From an uncultured Pirellulaceae bacterium (GTDB lineage Bacteria > Planctomycetota > Planctomycetia > Pirellulales > Pirellulaceae): 64,000 bases of DNA. The DNA lies in NCBI GenBank assembly GCA_937941455.1, contig CALDHM010000029.1:1-64000 (forward strand). Reading direction: 5' to 3'. Shown piece after piece: positions 1 through 8,496 of the stretch. Under the pieces are notes generated by a model that was not told the origin of the DNA, ran no database searches, and saw only the letters and a list, made by a program, of their open reading frames with translations. Position 1 is the first letter of the stretch, and each line of letters opens with the position of its first letter. Position numbers and translations under genes: made by a program.

Positions 1-60
1 ATCGGCGTCTCGCAACTTCTTGACGATCTGTTCGGCTGAATGTCGTTTTCGTTTCTTCAT
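1..60 (-). CDS. IS3-family transposase OrfA, N-terminal fragment
   Basis: The ATG at 60-58 opens a frame reading MKKRKRHSAEQIVKKLRD before the window edge. This basic start followed by a helix-turn-helix beginning is typical of the OrfA DNA-binding subunit of IS3-family transposases, which is usually joined to OrfB by programmed frameshifting. A GGA-rich ribosome site lies just upstream. Only 20 residues are visible, so the subgroup and integrity of the gene cannot be judged. Confidence 0.7.
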   Translation of the reverse strand, partial: MKKRKRHSAEQIVKKLRDAD

Positions 61-130
61 GGAAAGTCCTTTCGCCTATCTCGGCTGATGAACTTTAATA
101 ACTCAGGGACCAGTTTTTGGGAGCAGACCA
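1..130 (-). mobile_element. End of an IS3-family insertion sequence (continues left of the window)
   Basis: Read on the minus strand, the sequence begins at 130 with TGGTCTGCTCCCAAAAACTG, a TG-starting terminus of the kind seen in IS3-family elements. A short leader, a ribosome site (AAAGGAC) and the first 20 codons of an OrfA-type transposase at 60-1 follow. The outer boundary at 130 is inferred from the TG...CA convention. The other end and the target duplication lie outside the window, so it cannot be said whether the element is intact. Confidence 0.72.
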
Positions 131-243
131 AGGGAACACGACGTCTTCATTTGCGAAAACGTGTCAAAAAATCTGAATGGCAATCGCGTGCAAATCGCGA
201 AATACAAGGGATTTTCCTGGTTTTTTGGCGATTCGCCTCTGGA

Positions 244-1476
244 TTAAGACGCCCGGCGTTGGTACCGCTGTAACATTTGCTCCAGTTTGACCGCGTAGTC
301 ATCGAGCGAGCGCAGTTGTTGAATATCGTTGCGATTTTTGCTGAACCAAGACTGGACGATGATTTGAAAATAAATGTCTAAAATTTCGGCTGAAATCTTC
401 GGGCTTGACCGTTGGGCCTCACGGATCACCACTTGGGCAGCCGCAGCTTGGTTGGCCGACCGGGGTTCAAGCATAGCCGCGAAGAGCTCGCCATGACGAA
501 AGACCAACCAGACTTCGCGACCCGATCGCTGCGGGATCTGCATCACGCCATTAATTTTTGCTCGCGCCATACGCAGCCGATGCAGCTGCCGATCGAGGCG
601 GCCGAGGGCATGCCAATGGTTGCGAAGGATTGCAGCTCGTTCGTAGTTTTGGGCCTGTCCCGCCACGATCATCTGCTGTTCGAGTGTGGATAACGTCGAA
701 CGATCCTGCCCGTCGAGAAATCGCCGGAGCTTGTTCAGATTTTCACGATATTCGCTGGGTGAGCATAAAATCGCGCAGGGTGCGAGACAGCTGCCGAGTT
801 CATGCCGAATACATTTGGCTCGCGACGGTTCCTCGAACAATCTGAGCTGGGACGAAAATTGAAATTTCGTCGTGTCGGGACAATCGCGTAGTTTGAAAAC
901 ATGGTTGAGAGATTCAACAGATTCTCGCAGATACTTGGTGCCCAAGATGGGGCCGTAAACCCCGTGAGCTTTCTCCGTGCTCCGCCGAGCCACAAACGCA
1001 TGCGAGGCCGTTGAGTCGCTCAGGCAGACGAACGCAGGTTGCAACCGCGTAGGTTGGCCCTGGCTGTTGTATTCGGGACGGAATCGGTGAATGAGTTCTT
1101 GCTCGCGCAGAAGGGCCAGCAATTCATGGGGGATCGGTTCCCAGGTCAGCTTCAGGGCGGCGCGGCGGATGCGCCCCATCTTCGGGTCGGACGGTTGCTT
1201 CGTGAAATAGCTTAGCAGGCGATGCCGCAACGATTTCGACTTGCCGATGTAAACAATCTGCTGGTCCTGATTCAGCCAGCCATAGACCCCCGGCACGCGC
1301 GGGCAAAACTCGCGCAGCAACTTGCGAGCCTCTCCTAAATCCCGCGGCAGGTCGATCAATGGGGCCGCGCCAGCGGTGGCGGGCAAAACTCGCGAGGATC
1401 CGAAACCGGAGAAGTCGCCGGTTGGTCCGGCAACATCGGGCGAATTGTGTTCGACATCCTGAAACATGACGGGCAT
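244..1476 (-). CDS. UvrC/Cho-like GIY-YIG endonuclease without the RNase H-like half
   Basis: This resembles the N-terminal half of excinuclease UvrC. A GIY-YIG domain (GVYGWLNQ and VYIGKSKSLRHRLLSYF, about residues 63-95, with a catalytic-type Glu in LREQELIHRF) is followed by a cysteine-containing middle part and a UvrB-binding UVR motif (QNYERAAILRNHW, about residues 265-290). In UvrC this half makes the 3' incision. The RNase H-like domain and HhH motifs for the 5' cut are absent, and the product is about 410 residues against roughly 600 for UvrC. It is closest in concept to Cho. The open frame extends to a TTG at 1554, but the ATG at 1476 (or 1467) fits better because the conserved domain starts much later. 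The role in repair is inferred; a full-length UvrC probably exists elsewhere in the genome. Confidence 0.8.
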   Translation of the reverse strand: MPVMFQDVEHNSPDVAGPTGDFSGFGSSRVLPATAGAAPLIDLPRDLGEARKLLREFCPRVPGVYGWLNQDQQIVYIGKSKSLRHRLLSYFTKQPSDPKMGRIRRAALKLTWEPIPHELLALLREQELIHRFRPEYNSQGQPTRLQPAFVCLSDSTASHAFVARRSTEKAHGVYGPILGTKYLRESVESLNHVFKLRDCPDTTKFQFSSQLRLFEEPSRAKCIRHELGSCLAPCAILCSPSEYRENLNKLRRFLDGQDRSTLSTLEQQMIVAGQAQNYERAAILRNHWHALGRLDRQLHRLRMARAKINGVMQIPQRSGREVWLVFRHGELFAAMLEPRSANQAAAAQVVIREAQRSSPKISAEILDIYFQIIVQSWFSKNRNDIQQLRSLDDYAVKLEQMLQRYQRRAS

Positions 1477-1583
1477 CCATTCGCAAGGTTCTCGCTCAAT
1501 TCTAGCATTGTAGCCAATTTTTGGCGGTCCACCCAACAGCAAGGATTCCAGCAACTCGGATCGTCAGTGAGCCTGCAAGGGGG

Positions 1584-2240
1584 TTAGCCATCCTCGCGCT
1601 GGTCAACAAGTGGGCGATAGGGCTCGATCGCGTTACTTGTCGGTATTTGGACCGACCGAAACCACGCAACGAGCAATCCGAAAAACAGGGCTAAACCAAC
1701 CCAGCGGATCGGCCCAGCTTCGAAAACTACAGTCCCATTGAAAAAGAGGAATGCGGTGAAAGCATGCCACACGCGACCGACCCATCTCGATCGTTGAGCA
1801 TAAGCTAGCGGCGCGAGCCACCACCACAGGACATCGCCAGTCCAGCCAAGGGTGAACAGGTAGGACACGTACAGCCCCTCGCCAACACCGCTGCCTGCGC
1901 GGGTCCTGGCGAACGCACGCGCATGAGACCAGTCATCGTAGAAGTGGAACGCCATCGCGAGGTGAACGAGGAAACTTATCCAGGCCCAAGTCCAGCACCA
2001 GCGCGCAGCCCGACCGAGCCATGTCTGCGCCCTCCATCCGCGAGAATCGAGCCGCATCATGGCGAGCAAGGTGGCAGCGTACCAGAACAGGGTAACACGG
2101 ACGGTGTTTCGGGTGAGTGGCTCACCGGGAGACTCTGCCAACCAGGCAGTCAACAGGCAGACGACGAGAATGGACAGCCAACCGCCATGAATCATCGGCC
2201 AATGGCGATCGATCACGAGCTGTTTGGCGACCTGCATCAT
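1584..2240 (-). CDS. Multi-pass membrane protein of unknown function
   Basis: The 218-residue product is rich in Trp, Leu and Ala, with about five or six hydrophobic segments (for example SILVVCLLTAWLA near residue 25, ISFLVHLAMAFHF near 90 and WVGLALFFGLLVAWF near 185). It has a short polar tail. There are no catalytic motifs I recognise. It lies between two GIY-YIG genes on the same strand with gaps of about 30-110 bp, so co-transcription is possible. The start is a double ATG. Function is unknown; integral membrane location is well supported by composition. Confidence 0.7.
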   Translation of the reverse strand: MMQVAKQLVIDRHWPMIHGGWLSILVVCLLTAWLAESPGEPLTRNTVRVTLFWYAATLLAMMRLDSRGWRAQTWLGRAARWCWTWAWISFLVHLAMAFHFYDDWSHARAFARTRAGSGVGEGLYVSYLFTLGWTGDVLWWWLAPLAYAQRSRWVGRVWHAFTAFLFFNGTVVFEAGPIRWVGLALFFGLLVAWFRSVQIPTSNAIEPYRPLVDQREDG

Positions 2241-2274
2241 GGCGACCAGATTGTTTTTCAGTTCGGCTCGACAA

Positions 2275-3246
2275 TCAAGGACGGATGTTGAACCGCGGAT
2301 TCCGACTGCGAATCAGTTCAGATTCGTAAGCCCGTCGAACCGCTAATTCGCCGATCCGCGAGCCTCTGGCGAACGTATGGACCTCGATTTTAATTTCTTC
2401 GACTTGATTCGATTTCAAGTAGTTCGCCAAGCCTTGGCGATCGGACTCGTCGAGATGTTTCTTCAGGCGACGATGCAAATTATCCGACTCGCCGATGTAC
2501 AAATAGCCCTGCTTGTCGGCAAACATGTAAATGCCCGGTTCGGCGGGAATCGGCGAGAGGTCTTTTTGGAGTTCCGCCAACGAATAGACAGTCACCGTGC
2601 GGCCCCAGTCGGCCAACCGCGTAACGAGTTCAGGTTGCAGCTGCCGAGCCTTCCGCAATTGAAATGCGGCCTTTCTGACCGCATAGCGGTCGATCTCCGC
2701 GTCGAAGCCGCGGGCTAGTTCATCGAATTCGGCCCGCAGGTCCGGCCGGCACAGGGCCCGATCGATGGAGACTTGATGCCGATCCTGGATGGAGCGAGCG
2801 ACGATTTCGCCGATATGCCGCACGTCGTCGGTGGCAATGCGATTCTGTTTGGTTGTGCTGATCTCGGACAGACGCCCTTGCTTGCGGAGGTTCAACAAGG
2901 TCCAATTGAGAACCTCGGGGGATGCCTCTGGTAGAGCCTCGTGACAAGCCGCGATGAATTTCGCTTGCAGCTCGTCTTGCAAGAGGACTTCGTCGCTACT
3001 GTACCCGTCGTGAACCTTGCGGAACGCAGCGATCACAGCCGCGATGATCTCTGGCTGATCGGCCTCGCACGCGTTGTCGGGAAGGGCATCTCTTACCTGC
3101 TCGACCTGTTCCGAATCTTGCCGCGGTTCGGCAAGCGGAAGGGGGTTTCCCTCGACGATCGCCGCACCAGCCATCAAGTGCCCGACAAAACAGATCGCTA
3201 ACAGTCGCCCGATTCTCATTCGCTTCTTTCGAATGTCTCTCATCAT
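2275..3246 (-). CDS. GIY-YIG domain protein with an N-terminal signal sequence
   Basis: The N-terminus is basic then hydrophobic (KKRMRIGRLLAICFVGHLMAGAA), like a signal peptide or anchor. A helical, polar middle of about 190 residues follows. The last 100 residues form a GIY-YIG fold: GIYMFADKQGYLYIGESDNL, then HRRLKKHL, a conserved-type Glu in AYESELIRSRNP and an ending like other standalone GIY-YIG proteins. GIY-YIG domains cut DNA, so an exported one is unexpected. The frame opens at a TTG (3282); ATG codons at 3246, 3243 and 3219 are better starts, and all keep the hydrophobic segment. No strong ribosome site separates them. Targets are unknown. Confidence 0.72.
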   Translation of the reverse strand: MMRDIRKKRMRIGRLLAICFVGHLMAGAAIVEGNPLPLAEPRQDSEQVEQVRDALPDNACEADQPEIIAAVIAAFRKVHDGYSSDEVLLQDELQAKFIAACHEALPEASPEVLNWTLLNLRKQGRLSEISTTKQNRIATDDVRHIGEIVARSIQDRHQVSIDRALCRPDLRAEFDELARGFDAEIDRYAVRKAAFQLRKARQLQPELVTRLADWGRTVTVYSLAELQKDLSPIPAEPGIYMFADKQGYLYIGESDNLHRRLKKHLDESDRQGLANYLKSNQVEEIKIEVHTFARGSRIGELAVRRAYESELIRSRNPRFNIRP

Positions 3247-3514
3247 GTCAACAAAATTAGTTTGGCCGATCGGCCACGGCAATCGTGGTCGGCGGTGATC
3301 CTGCCGACGATTTTATTGGCTTTGAAGATCGAATATAATCCCCGCAGGGGATGGCGGCCAATGATTGACGCTCGGGATTTTGAATTCGCGCTACGTGTTA
3401 ATTGTCGATGCGGCGATACGGCAGATTCGAAACGAACCCCTCGCGCATATTTTTTTATAAACATTTTTTCTTCGGCAGCCCATTCGGTATTGGCAGCAGG
3501 TTAGGAGAACCGCC

Positions 3515-4060
3515 ATGTGGGTAACGCTGGGAATCCTGTGGTCACTTCTGTTCTTGCTGTTGGCGATCGCCAGTTGGATCGCGACGCTGTTTGGCGCTCC
3601 CGGTTTATGGGTGCTGGTGGCCGCAGCCGTTCTGAATGCTTGGTTGGTTCCCAAGGACTACATGGTGTATACCCCCTGGTGGTCGGTCGGCGTGTTGATC
3701 GGCCTTGCCCTGTTGGGTGAGTTGGTTGAATTCTTGGCCTCCGCCTTGGGAGTACAACGACTGGGTGGAAGCCACCGAGCAAGCATCCTGGCGATTGTGG
3801 GGAGCTTGGTGGGAGCATTCGCCGGTTTTTTCATCGGTATTCCGATCCCGCTCGTCGGTTCGTTGATCGCGACGGTGTTGTTTTCCGGACTAGGCGCGCT
3901 GGCAGGAGCGATGCTGGGCGAGGCCGGGTTGGGCACGGAACCAACGCAGAACTTGAAAATTGGAATTGCGGCATTTGTCGGACGGGTATTCGGCACAGTG
4001 GGCAAAGGCCTATGCGGTGCCGCGATGGTTGCCGTCGTCGCGGTAGTGATTTTCACGTAG
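3515..4060 (+). CDS. DUF456 family membrane protein
   Basis: The 181-residue, very hydrophobic, Gly-rich protein has about five membrane segments. The arrangement, including an N-terminal pair, the conserved LGELVEFLASALGVQRLGGS stretch (residues 67-86) and Gly-rich helices resembling a glycine-zipper, matches the DUF456 family. An AGGAG ribosome site sits 6 bp before the ATG. The family has no established function. It stands alone, transcribed towards the cbb3 operon, with a dispersed repeat immediately downstream. Confidence 0.85.
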   Translation: MWVTLGILWSLLFLLLAIASWIATLFGAPGLWVLVAAAVLNAWLVPKDYMVYTPWWSVGVLIGLALLGELVEFLASALGVQRLGGSHRASILAIVGSLVGAFAGFFIGIPIPLVGSLIATVLFSGLGALAGAMLGEAGLGTEPTQNLKIGIAAFVGRVFGTVGKGLCGAAMVAVVAVVIFT

Positions 4061-4061
4061 C

Positions 4062-4124
4062 GCCTATCCCAAAAACGCTCGCGGCCGTAACCCGCCGCGA
4101 AAGCGCGGGCTCGTTTCGGGATAG
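4062..4124. repeat. Dispersed palindromic repeat, family A, copy 1
   Basis: A 63-bp element with imperfect inverted ends (CTATCCCAAAA at 4064-4074 against TTTCGGGATAG at 4114-4124) around a core GTAACCCGCCGCGAAAGCG. Related copies lie at 20501, 40857 and 43983. It sits directly behind the DUF456 gene and may form an RNA hairpin in its 3' region. No coding potential is seen. Confidence 0.75.
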
Positions 4125-4229
4125 TCTCAGCTGGAACCGCCTCCTCTACGGGAAGAAACTCCGAACGTCAAAACTGAAGAGCAGCTTTGAAATCCAGTTG
4201 CCGGCGGCCGGTAACGCACGGCCAACGCC

Positions 4230-4394
4230 TCATGGAGCTTTGCCTTTGCGTTGGGGGATGTCGTCAAACAAAATCCTGCGCGGCGGGGTTTCCAGATCGT
4301 CGAATTGTCCCGACCGAACACAGAATACGAAGGCGATGACGAACATGATCGAAACCACCAACGCAATCGGCAGCGCGATATACAAGACAGTCAT
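4230..4394 (-). CDS. ccoS: cbb3-type cytochrome oxidase assembly protein CcoS
   Basis: A 54-residue protein: a single membrane helix (VLYIALPIALVVSMIFVIAF) followed by a short polar tail with FDDLETPPRRILFDD. This matches CcoS, in which the helix is followed by a GQFDDLE-type segment. It starts 7 bp after the ccoI stop on the same strand, the usual ccoI-ccoS order. CcoS is needed for insertion of cofactors into cbb3 oxidase. It is the last gene of the operon; no clear terminator is seen before the repeat at 4062-4124. Confidence 0.92.
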   Translation of the reverse strand: MTVLYIALPIALVVSIMFVIAFVFCVRSGQFDDLETPPRRILFDDIPQRKGKAP

Positions 4395-4401
4395 CGGTGG
4401 C

Positions 4402-7002
4402 TCACCTCCTCTCGGCTATCAGTTCGTCGCCAAACGAGCGGCGGAACCACGATAGCGATACCACAGTCAAGGAACTAAAAGGCATCAGCACGGCCGCAAT
4501 CAACGGATTGATGACCCCGAACATGGCCAAAGCTACGGCGAATAAATTGTACAGCAGTGAGACCGTCAATGTAATTCGCATCGTGGTCATGGTCCGGCGA
4601 CTCAAATCAAGCAACGCCACGATCGGTGCCAAACCAGGCCGATTCAGATACACCGAGGCAGCCTGCATGCTGACCTCCGAGCCCCCATGCACGGCGATCC
4701 CCACTCCGGCGATTGCCAAGGCCGCGCTGTCATTCACCCCGTCCCCCACCATGACTTGAGTCGACTCCGATGATTGGCCGCGTAAGAATTCGACTTTGTC
4801 TTCCGGCAGCAACCCACCGTGAACGAGTTGAGGATCGAGGCCAAGCCGATCGGCGACTCGCCGCACAATTGCGGGATTATCCCCTGAGAGCATTCCGGCT
4901 TGCCAGCCAGCTTGCTGCAACTGCCGAATCCGCTGCCGCGAATCGTCGCGCAGCGGATCGCCGACCGCTGCCACACCACGTACTTCGCCATGGACCGCAA
5001 CGAATACTGGTGTCAACTCGCGTTCGATTGACTTCTCGCCGAACGCTGCAAATTCCGAAGTGCCTGCGATCCCCGCCTGCTGCAGGAACCCCCAGTTACC
5101 GATCAGAATCCGCGTGCTGTCGATGGGTCCCGAGTTCGCAGCGGTCGGCTCGGCGCGGGGTGGATCTTCACCGTTTTCTCTGGCCAAGACCACCGTTCCC
5201 GAAATACCTCCCTTGGCGGTCTGTTGCACGTCGCTGGCCACCCATTGATGGCCGGGCGAATCGTTGACGTTCGCAGTCGCCCCCCCCAGCTCATCGAGAT
5301 AGCGCCGGACGGCCGCGCGATTCATCGACCTTGCGATCGGATGGTCGGATTGATCTTGTACCGCAGCAGCCTGGCAGAGCAGAGAGGTTGGCCCGCGCCA
5401 ATCAACCAATTTCATTCGGCCCTCGGTAACCGTCCCCGTTTTGTCGAGCCAGATCGTGCCGGGACGATGCAAGCGCTGAAGGACATCCCCGCTTTTGATC
5501 AGCATCCCGCGTTGTGCGGCTCGCCCCAGCGCGATCGCCAGCGCCAGCGGAGTGGCCATGGCAAGGGCACAGGGACAGGCGACGATCAGCAAGGCGATCG
5601 CACGGTCCAGCGCCGTCAGCCACCCCAAGTGCCACCAAATCGCGACCGTCGCGATGGCCAAGATGATCACGAGCGTCACGAAGACGCCACCGATTTTATT
5701 CGCCCATTGCACGATCTGTGGCTTTTCGCCAGCCGCGCGTTCGACCATGGCGGACAGTTGCCCGACGCGCGTGTGCGAACCCACGGCCGTCGTTGCCACA
5801 ACGATCGTCCCCTCCAGGTTGAGCGTCCCGGCCGCGACCTGTTGGCCGACGCCGCGCGGCTGCGGCAACGATTCTCCGGTCAAGATTCCTTCATCGATCG
5901 CCGTGCGGCCGGACTGAATAATGCCGTCGACTGGAATAAGCTCTCCGGCCAATACCTGCACCGTATCGTTGACCTTCAGCAGGTCCGCATGGGTTTCCTG
6001 AGGGACGCCGTTGACGATCTTGCGAGCTTTGCGGGGAGTCAATTGGTAGAGCAACTCGACGGCATCGGCCGAGCGCGACTGTTGCCGAAACTGGATAAAG
6101 CGGCCGATCAGCAACAGAAAAACCAACATCCCGAGCGAATCGAAATAGATTTCTCCCTGGCCGCGAATCGTGTTGATCAGTCCGCCGATTCCACCAGCGC
6201 CCAACCCGAGAGCAATGGGCAAGTCCATGTGTGGCGTGCCGGCCTTCATGGCTTGCCAGGCACTGCGAAAGAAGACCTGCCCCGGCCCGAACAGCGAGAT
6301 CAACCCCAGAAAGCAACTCGCGTAGCGAAACAACAATTCGTAGCCCGCCTCCATACCGGAGAACCAGCCCAGGTACAAGCCGAGCGCAATCAGCATGTTG
6401 TTGCCCGCGGCGGCGCCGGCCACGCCGAGCCGAATCAAATGCCGCCGTGTCTCTAGCGTGTTTTGGAATTGCCGCTCGCCGTACCGTATCGGCGTTACGC
6501 GATAGCCCAGTCGCCGCAACAACTGCGCCACCGCCGACAAGTGAACTTGAGCCGGATTCCAAAACAGGTCGAGCGTGGCGGTACTCCAGTTCACCGTAGC
6601 CTCGACAACTCCCGGCAACATCTGCGGCAACTTCTCGATCAGCCACACGCACGCGATGCAGTGAATACCTTGAATGCCGAAGCGAATCCGCCTCAATCCG
6701 CGAGCATCGACCGACGAAAACTGCTCGACGAACTCTGGCGAATCCAGCTCTGAGTAGTCGCCCAGCTCGTCGACATCTCCGACCGCCGTCCCCAAGGTGC
6801 GATCCATATCGTAGTAGGCGTCCAAGCCGTAATCGTGGATCAACTGATAGGCTAATTCACAACCGGAGCAACAGAATTGCTGCTCCCGGTTGTTCTTGAG
6901 TTTTCCCGGTGGCACGTCTTGGCCGCAATGCGCGCACGTCGCAGCACGCCCCCCCTCACGGAGCAGTGTTTCGGTGTGTCGAAAAAGTGGGTGATCGTTC
7001 AT
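4402..7002 (-). CDS. ccoI: Copper-translocating P1B-type ATPase for cbb3 oxidase assembly (CcoI/FixI)
   Basis: The 866-residue protein has an N-terminal cysteine-rich metal-binding segment (CAHC at 23-26, CCSGC at 44-48) typical of CcoI. It is followed by a heavy-metal-associated domain with the pair C115/C118 (GIHCIAC), the transmembrane CPC metal site (476-478), the phosphorylated Asp in DKTGT (D520) and the hinge motif MVGDGVNDSAAL near the C-terminus. It delivers copper to the membrane or periplasmic side for the CuB centre of the oxidase. It lies between the TauE/SafE-like gene (10-bp gap) and ccoS (7-bp gap), so translation is probably coupled. The context makes CcoI far more likely than a general CopA efflux pump. 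Confidence 0.95.
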   Translation of the reverse strand: MNDHPLFRHTETLLREGGRAATCAHCGQDVPPGKLKNNREQQFCCSGCELAYQLIHDYGLDAYYDMDRTLGTAVGDVDELGDYSELDSPEFVEQFSSVDARGLRRIRFGIQGIHCIACVWLIEKLPQMLPGVVEATVNWSTATLDLFWNPAQVHLSAVAQLLRRLGYRVTPIRYGERQFQNTLETRRHLIRLGVAGAAAGNNMLIALGLYLGWFSGMEAGYELLFRYASCFLGLISLFGPGQVFFRSAWQAMKAGTPHMDLPIALGLGAGGIGGLINTIRGQGEIYFDSLGMLVFLLLIGRFIQFRQQSRSADAVELLYQLTPRKARKIVNGVPQETHADLLKVNDTVQVLAGELIPVDGIIQSGRTAIDEGILTGESLPQPRGVGQQVAAGTLNLEGTIVVATTAVGSHTRVGQLSAMVERAAGEKPQIVQWANKIGGVFVTLVIILAIATVAIWWHLGWLTALDRAIALLIVACPCALAMATPLALAIALGRAAQRGMLIKSGDVLQRLHRPGTIWLDKTGTVTEGRMKLVDWRGPTSLLCQAAAVQDQSDHPIARSMNRAAVRRYLDELGGATANVNDSPGHQWVASDVQQTAKGGISGTVVLARENGEDPPRAEPTAANSGPIDSTRILIGNWGFLQQAGIAGTSEFAAFGEKSIERELTPVFVAVHGEVRGVAAVGDPLRDDSRQRIRQLQQAGWQAGMLSGDNPAIVRRVADRLGLDPQLVHGGLLPEDKVEFLRGQSSESTQVMVGDGVNDSAALAIAGVGIAVHGGSEVSMQAASVYLNRPGLAPIVALLDLSRRTMTTMRITLTVSLLYNLFAVALAMFGVINPLIAAVLMPFSSLTVVSLSWFRRSFGDELIAERR

Positions 7003-7012
7003 GGATTGACGG

Positions 7013-7915
7013 CTAGTGCTCCTGCGTTCCGGAATCGGAGCGAACCCCGATTGCCTGCGGGACAGCCGCTTGGGAATGTCTCCGCGCGGTCCGTTCGCCG
7101 TTTGGCTCTGTCGCGACGTCGGGCCGTTCGATCGCGGTTTGGTGCGCCTTGTGGCGGCAGCAATCCGGAGTCTCCTGGATGGTGGCCTCGAGTTGCCGTT
7201 GAATATTGACGCCCCGTCGGAATTCCTCCATCGAACGGCTCAAATGCGCTTGGGCCCGACCTGTCATCGTGATCCCTCCCACGACAATCGCCAAGATTGC
7301 CGTGAGCAGCGGCAGCGGCACGGGGAGCTGCCGCAATAGTTTGTCCGCCCCGAGCATGACCCCCAAGAGTAACGGCACCGTCCCCGACCAGAACACAAGC
7401 ATCACGGCCCCCCCCCAGAATGGATCGGCGACTCCGGCGGCGGTCATCAGAAAAACGTACAACCAGCCGCAAGGCAACAAAGCTGTCAGACCGCCAATCG
7501 CCAGCGACTTCGCCAGCGGCGACAGATTGGTCACCGCCCGAAAGCCACGCTGGATCCAACGTCCCAATGGCTGACTCGTATTTATGAAGGGAACATTCAT
7601 CCCGCCATATCGGGCGAGCGCGATTGCTCCTGCAGCGACCATCGCCCCCCCCGCCAACCAGGCGGTCACCCGCGTCAATCCCCAAAAGCTCGCACCGAAA
7701 TCGACGAGTTGCCCGAGCCAGCCAAACAAACAACCCAGCACAACATACGGCACCAAGCGGCCGAGATGATAACCGAACACCTGTATCCAGCTCGTGCGTA
7801 AGCCGACCGTGCTGCCGTGAGTTCCGGCCAAAACCGCCAGCGGTCCGCACATACCGACGCAATGCGCACTGCCGAACAGGCTAGCCGTCCAAACCGTTAA
7901 TAGCAGAGTCGTCAC
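7013..7915 (-). CDS. TauE/SafE-like (DsbD_2-type) membrane protein of the cbb3 operon
   Basis: The 300-residue protein has six or so membrane helices with two Cys-containing signatures, SAHCVGMCGPLAVL (about residues 17-30) and LTALLPCGWLYVFL (about 143-156). These are typical of the UreH/DsbD-like family annotated as sulfite exporter TauE/SafE, which often sits beside ccoH and ccoI. A polar tail of about 70 residues follows the last helix. The start is GTG. A role in metal or thiol handling during oxidase assembly is an inference from context; the substrate is not known. Confidence 0.85.
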   Translation of the reverse strand: MTTLLLTVWTASLFGSAHCVGMCGPLAVLAGTHGSTVGLRTSWIQVFGYHLGRLVPYVVLGCLFGWLGQLVDFGASFWGLTRVTAWLAGGAMVAAGAIALARYGGMNVPFINTSQPLGRWIQRGFRAVTNLSPLAKSLAIGGLTALLPCGWLYVFLMTAAGVADPFWGGAVMLVFWSGTVPLLLGVMLGADKLLRQLPVPLPLLTAILAIVVGGITMTGRAQAHLSRSMEEFRRGVNIQRQLEATIQETPDCCRHKAHQTAIERPDVATEPNGERTARRHSQAAVPQAIGVRSDSGTQEH

Positions 7916-7925
7916 CGTGAGCTAC

Positions 7926-8477
7926 CTACTTCGTTAGTTGAGAATTTCCGACCACTGCGATGACTGTCTCGAAATAAACGTCGGCGCCCCGCGTCGCCTT
8001 GATTTCGAACTGCCAATGGCCGTTGGGGGATAAATCGAACAGAGCAGTGTAGATCCCGGGAGCCGTTGCGGTCATCGCCCGTTCTTGCGCCAACGCGGCT
8101 CGAGCGCGATGAAACGCACGGATATCGACTTGAGCATCAGTAATCGGCTGGCCAGCGTTATCGACGAGTCTGATTTCGACGATCGATCCACTAGCCCCCC
8201 CCTTTGCTGCGACGGTAGTCAACTCGGCTTGCCATCCCAAAGCCCGACTTGCGGCGACTTGTTCGCGAGTGCTCTCCCATTTCGAGCCGCGATCGGCGTA
8301 CCCCGGCGCGACTGCATGGGAAGGGTCAGCGTGGGTCAGTGCGATAGCGATCGTCCAAATCACGGCTTGGATTCCGAAAAACGAAAAAATCCCACCAAGC
8401 CACATCATTTTGGCGAACGTCTCGCGTTCTTGCAGGTCGTTTGCCATCGGCCGACGATCGTTTTGGTTGGCATCCAT
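7926..8477 (-). CDS. ccoH: FixH family protein (CcoH), cbb3 oxidase assembly
   Basis: One membrane helix near the N-terminus (GIFSFFGIQAVIWTIAIAL, about residues 29-47) is followed by a periplasmic beta-rich domain of about 120 residues ending in a HWQFEIKATRGADVYFETVI strand pair. This is the layout of FixH/CcoH, which binds the oxidase during assembly. A GGAG ribosome site precedes the ATG at 8477. The gene is 19 bp after ccoG and 10 bp before the TauE/SafE-like gene, which agrees with the fixGHI order. At 183 residues it is about the usual length. Confidence 0.9.
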   Translation of the reverse strand: MDANQNDRRPMANDLQERETFAKMMWLGGIFSFFGIQAVIWTIAIALTHADPSHAVAPGYADRGSKWESTREQVAASRALGWQAELTTVAAKGGASGSIVEIRLVDNAGQPITDAQVDIRAFHRARAALAQERAMTATAPGIYTALFDLSPNGHWQFEIKATRGADVYFETVIAVVGNSQLTK

Positions 8478-8496
8478 GGTTACTCCGTTAGTTTGG

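Noticed and set aside
5224-6456. 410-codon plus-strand frame
   Set aside because: It is fully antisense to ccoI, which has clear motifs; composition (Arg, Gln, His-rich) is typical of a shadow frame.
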